A stretch of DNA of 64,000 nt, taken from the NCBI GenBank assembly GCA_020091685.1, contig CM034607.1, positions 11,337,548-11,401,547 on the forward strand, given 5' to 3'. The translations under genes and the position numbers were made by a program. Positions 63,988 through 64,000 of this stretch are shown piece after piece; within the stretch, counting starts at the first letter, position 1, and the number at the start of each line of letters is the position of its first letter. The notes under the pieces were generated by a model. The model was given only the letters and a program-made list of their open reading frames with translations. It made no database searches and was not told where the DNA came from. This stretch comes from Lutjanus erythropterus (lineage: Eukaryota; Chordata; Actinopteri; Lutjaniformes; Lutjanidae).

Positions 63988-64000
63988 CCGTGGACACACC

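Overview
The window is a piece of a bony-fish nuclear genome, probably a spiny-rayed (percomorph) teleost. All protein genes are split by GT-AG introns. The intergenic and intronic DNA is AT-rich and full of teleost-type repeats (hAT, Tc1/mariner, piggyBac-like and Harbinger-like elements, LINE 3' tails, CA/TG microsatellites).

Layout: (1) 1-805 is the flank and putative promoter of tert. (2) 806-12972, plus strand, is a complete telomerase reverse transcriptase gene, tert, with 16 coding exons (1090 residues). (3) 13943-21391, minus strand, is a complete slc6a18 (B0AT3-type) gene with 12 exons (616 residues), convergent with tert. (4) 25714-33873, 40137-47575 and 51059-57876, all minus strand, are three complete 12-exon slc6a19 (B0AT1-type neutral amino acid transporter) genes in tandem (622, 622 and 635 residues). 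(5) 57.9-63.8 kb holds no gene but contains a hAT element with intact target-site duplication. (6) 63847-63987 is a decayed copy of slc6a19 exon 2, so the array once extended further right or had a broken fourth unit.

The order tert / slc6a18 / slc6a19, with tert convergent to the transporters, is the same as on human 5p15.33, so this is an ancient linkage. The four transporters share exon lengths and phases: exons 2-11 are identical in length in all four, which proves common ancestry. The two left-hand slc6a19 copies (called B and C here) are close relatives of each other, even in introns. They carry substitutions at the predicted substrate pocket in TM1, TM3 and TM6, whereas the right-hand copy (D) looks like canonical B0AT1. 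This pattern suggests diversification of amino acid uptake within the array and is the most interesting biology in the window. tert is intact, with all catalytic motifs, and uses a rare GC-AG intron.

Exon borders were worked out by hand from reading frame, splice dinucleotides and family similarity. UTR limits and promoters are not resolved.
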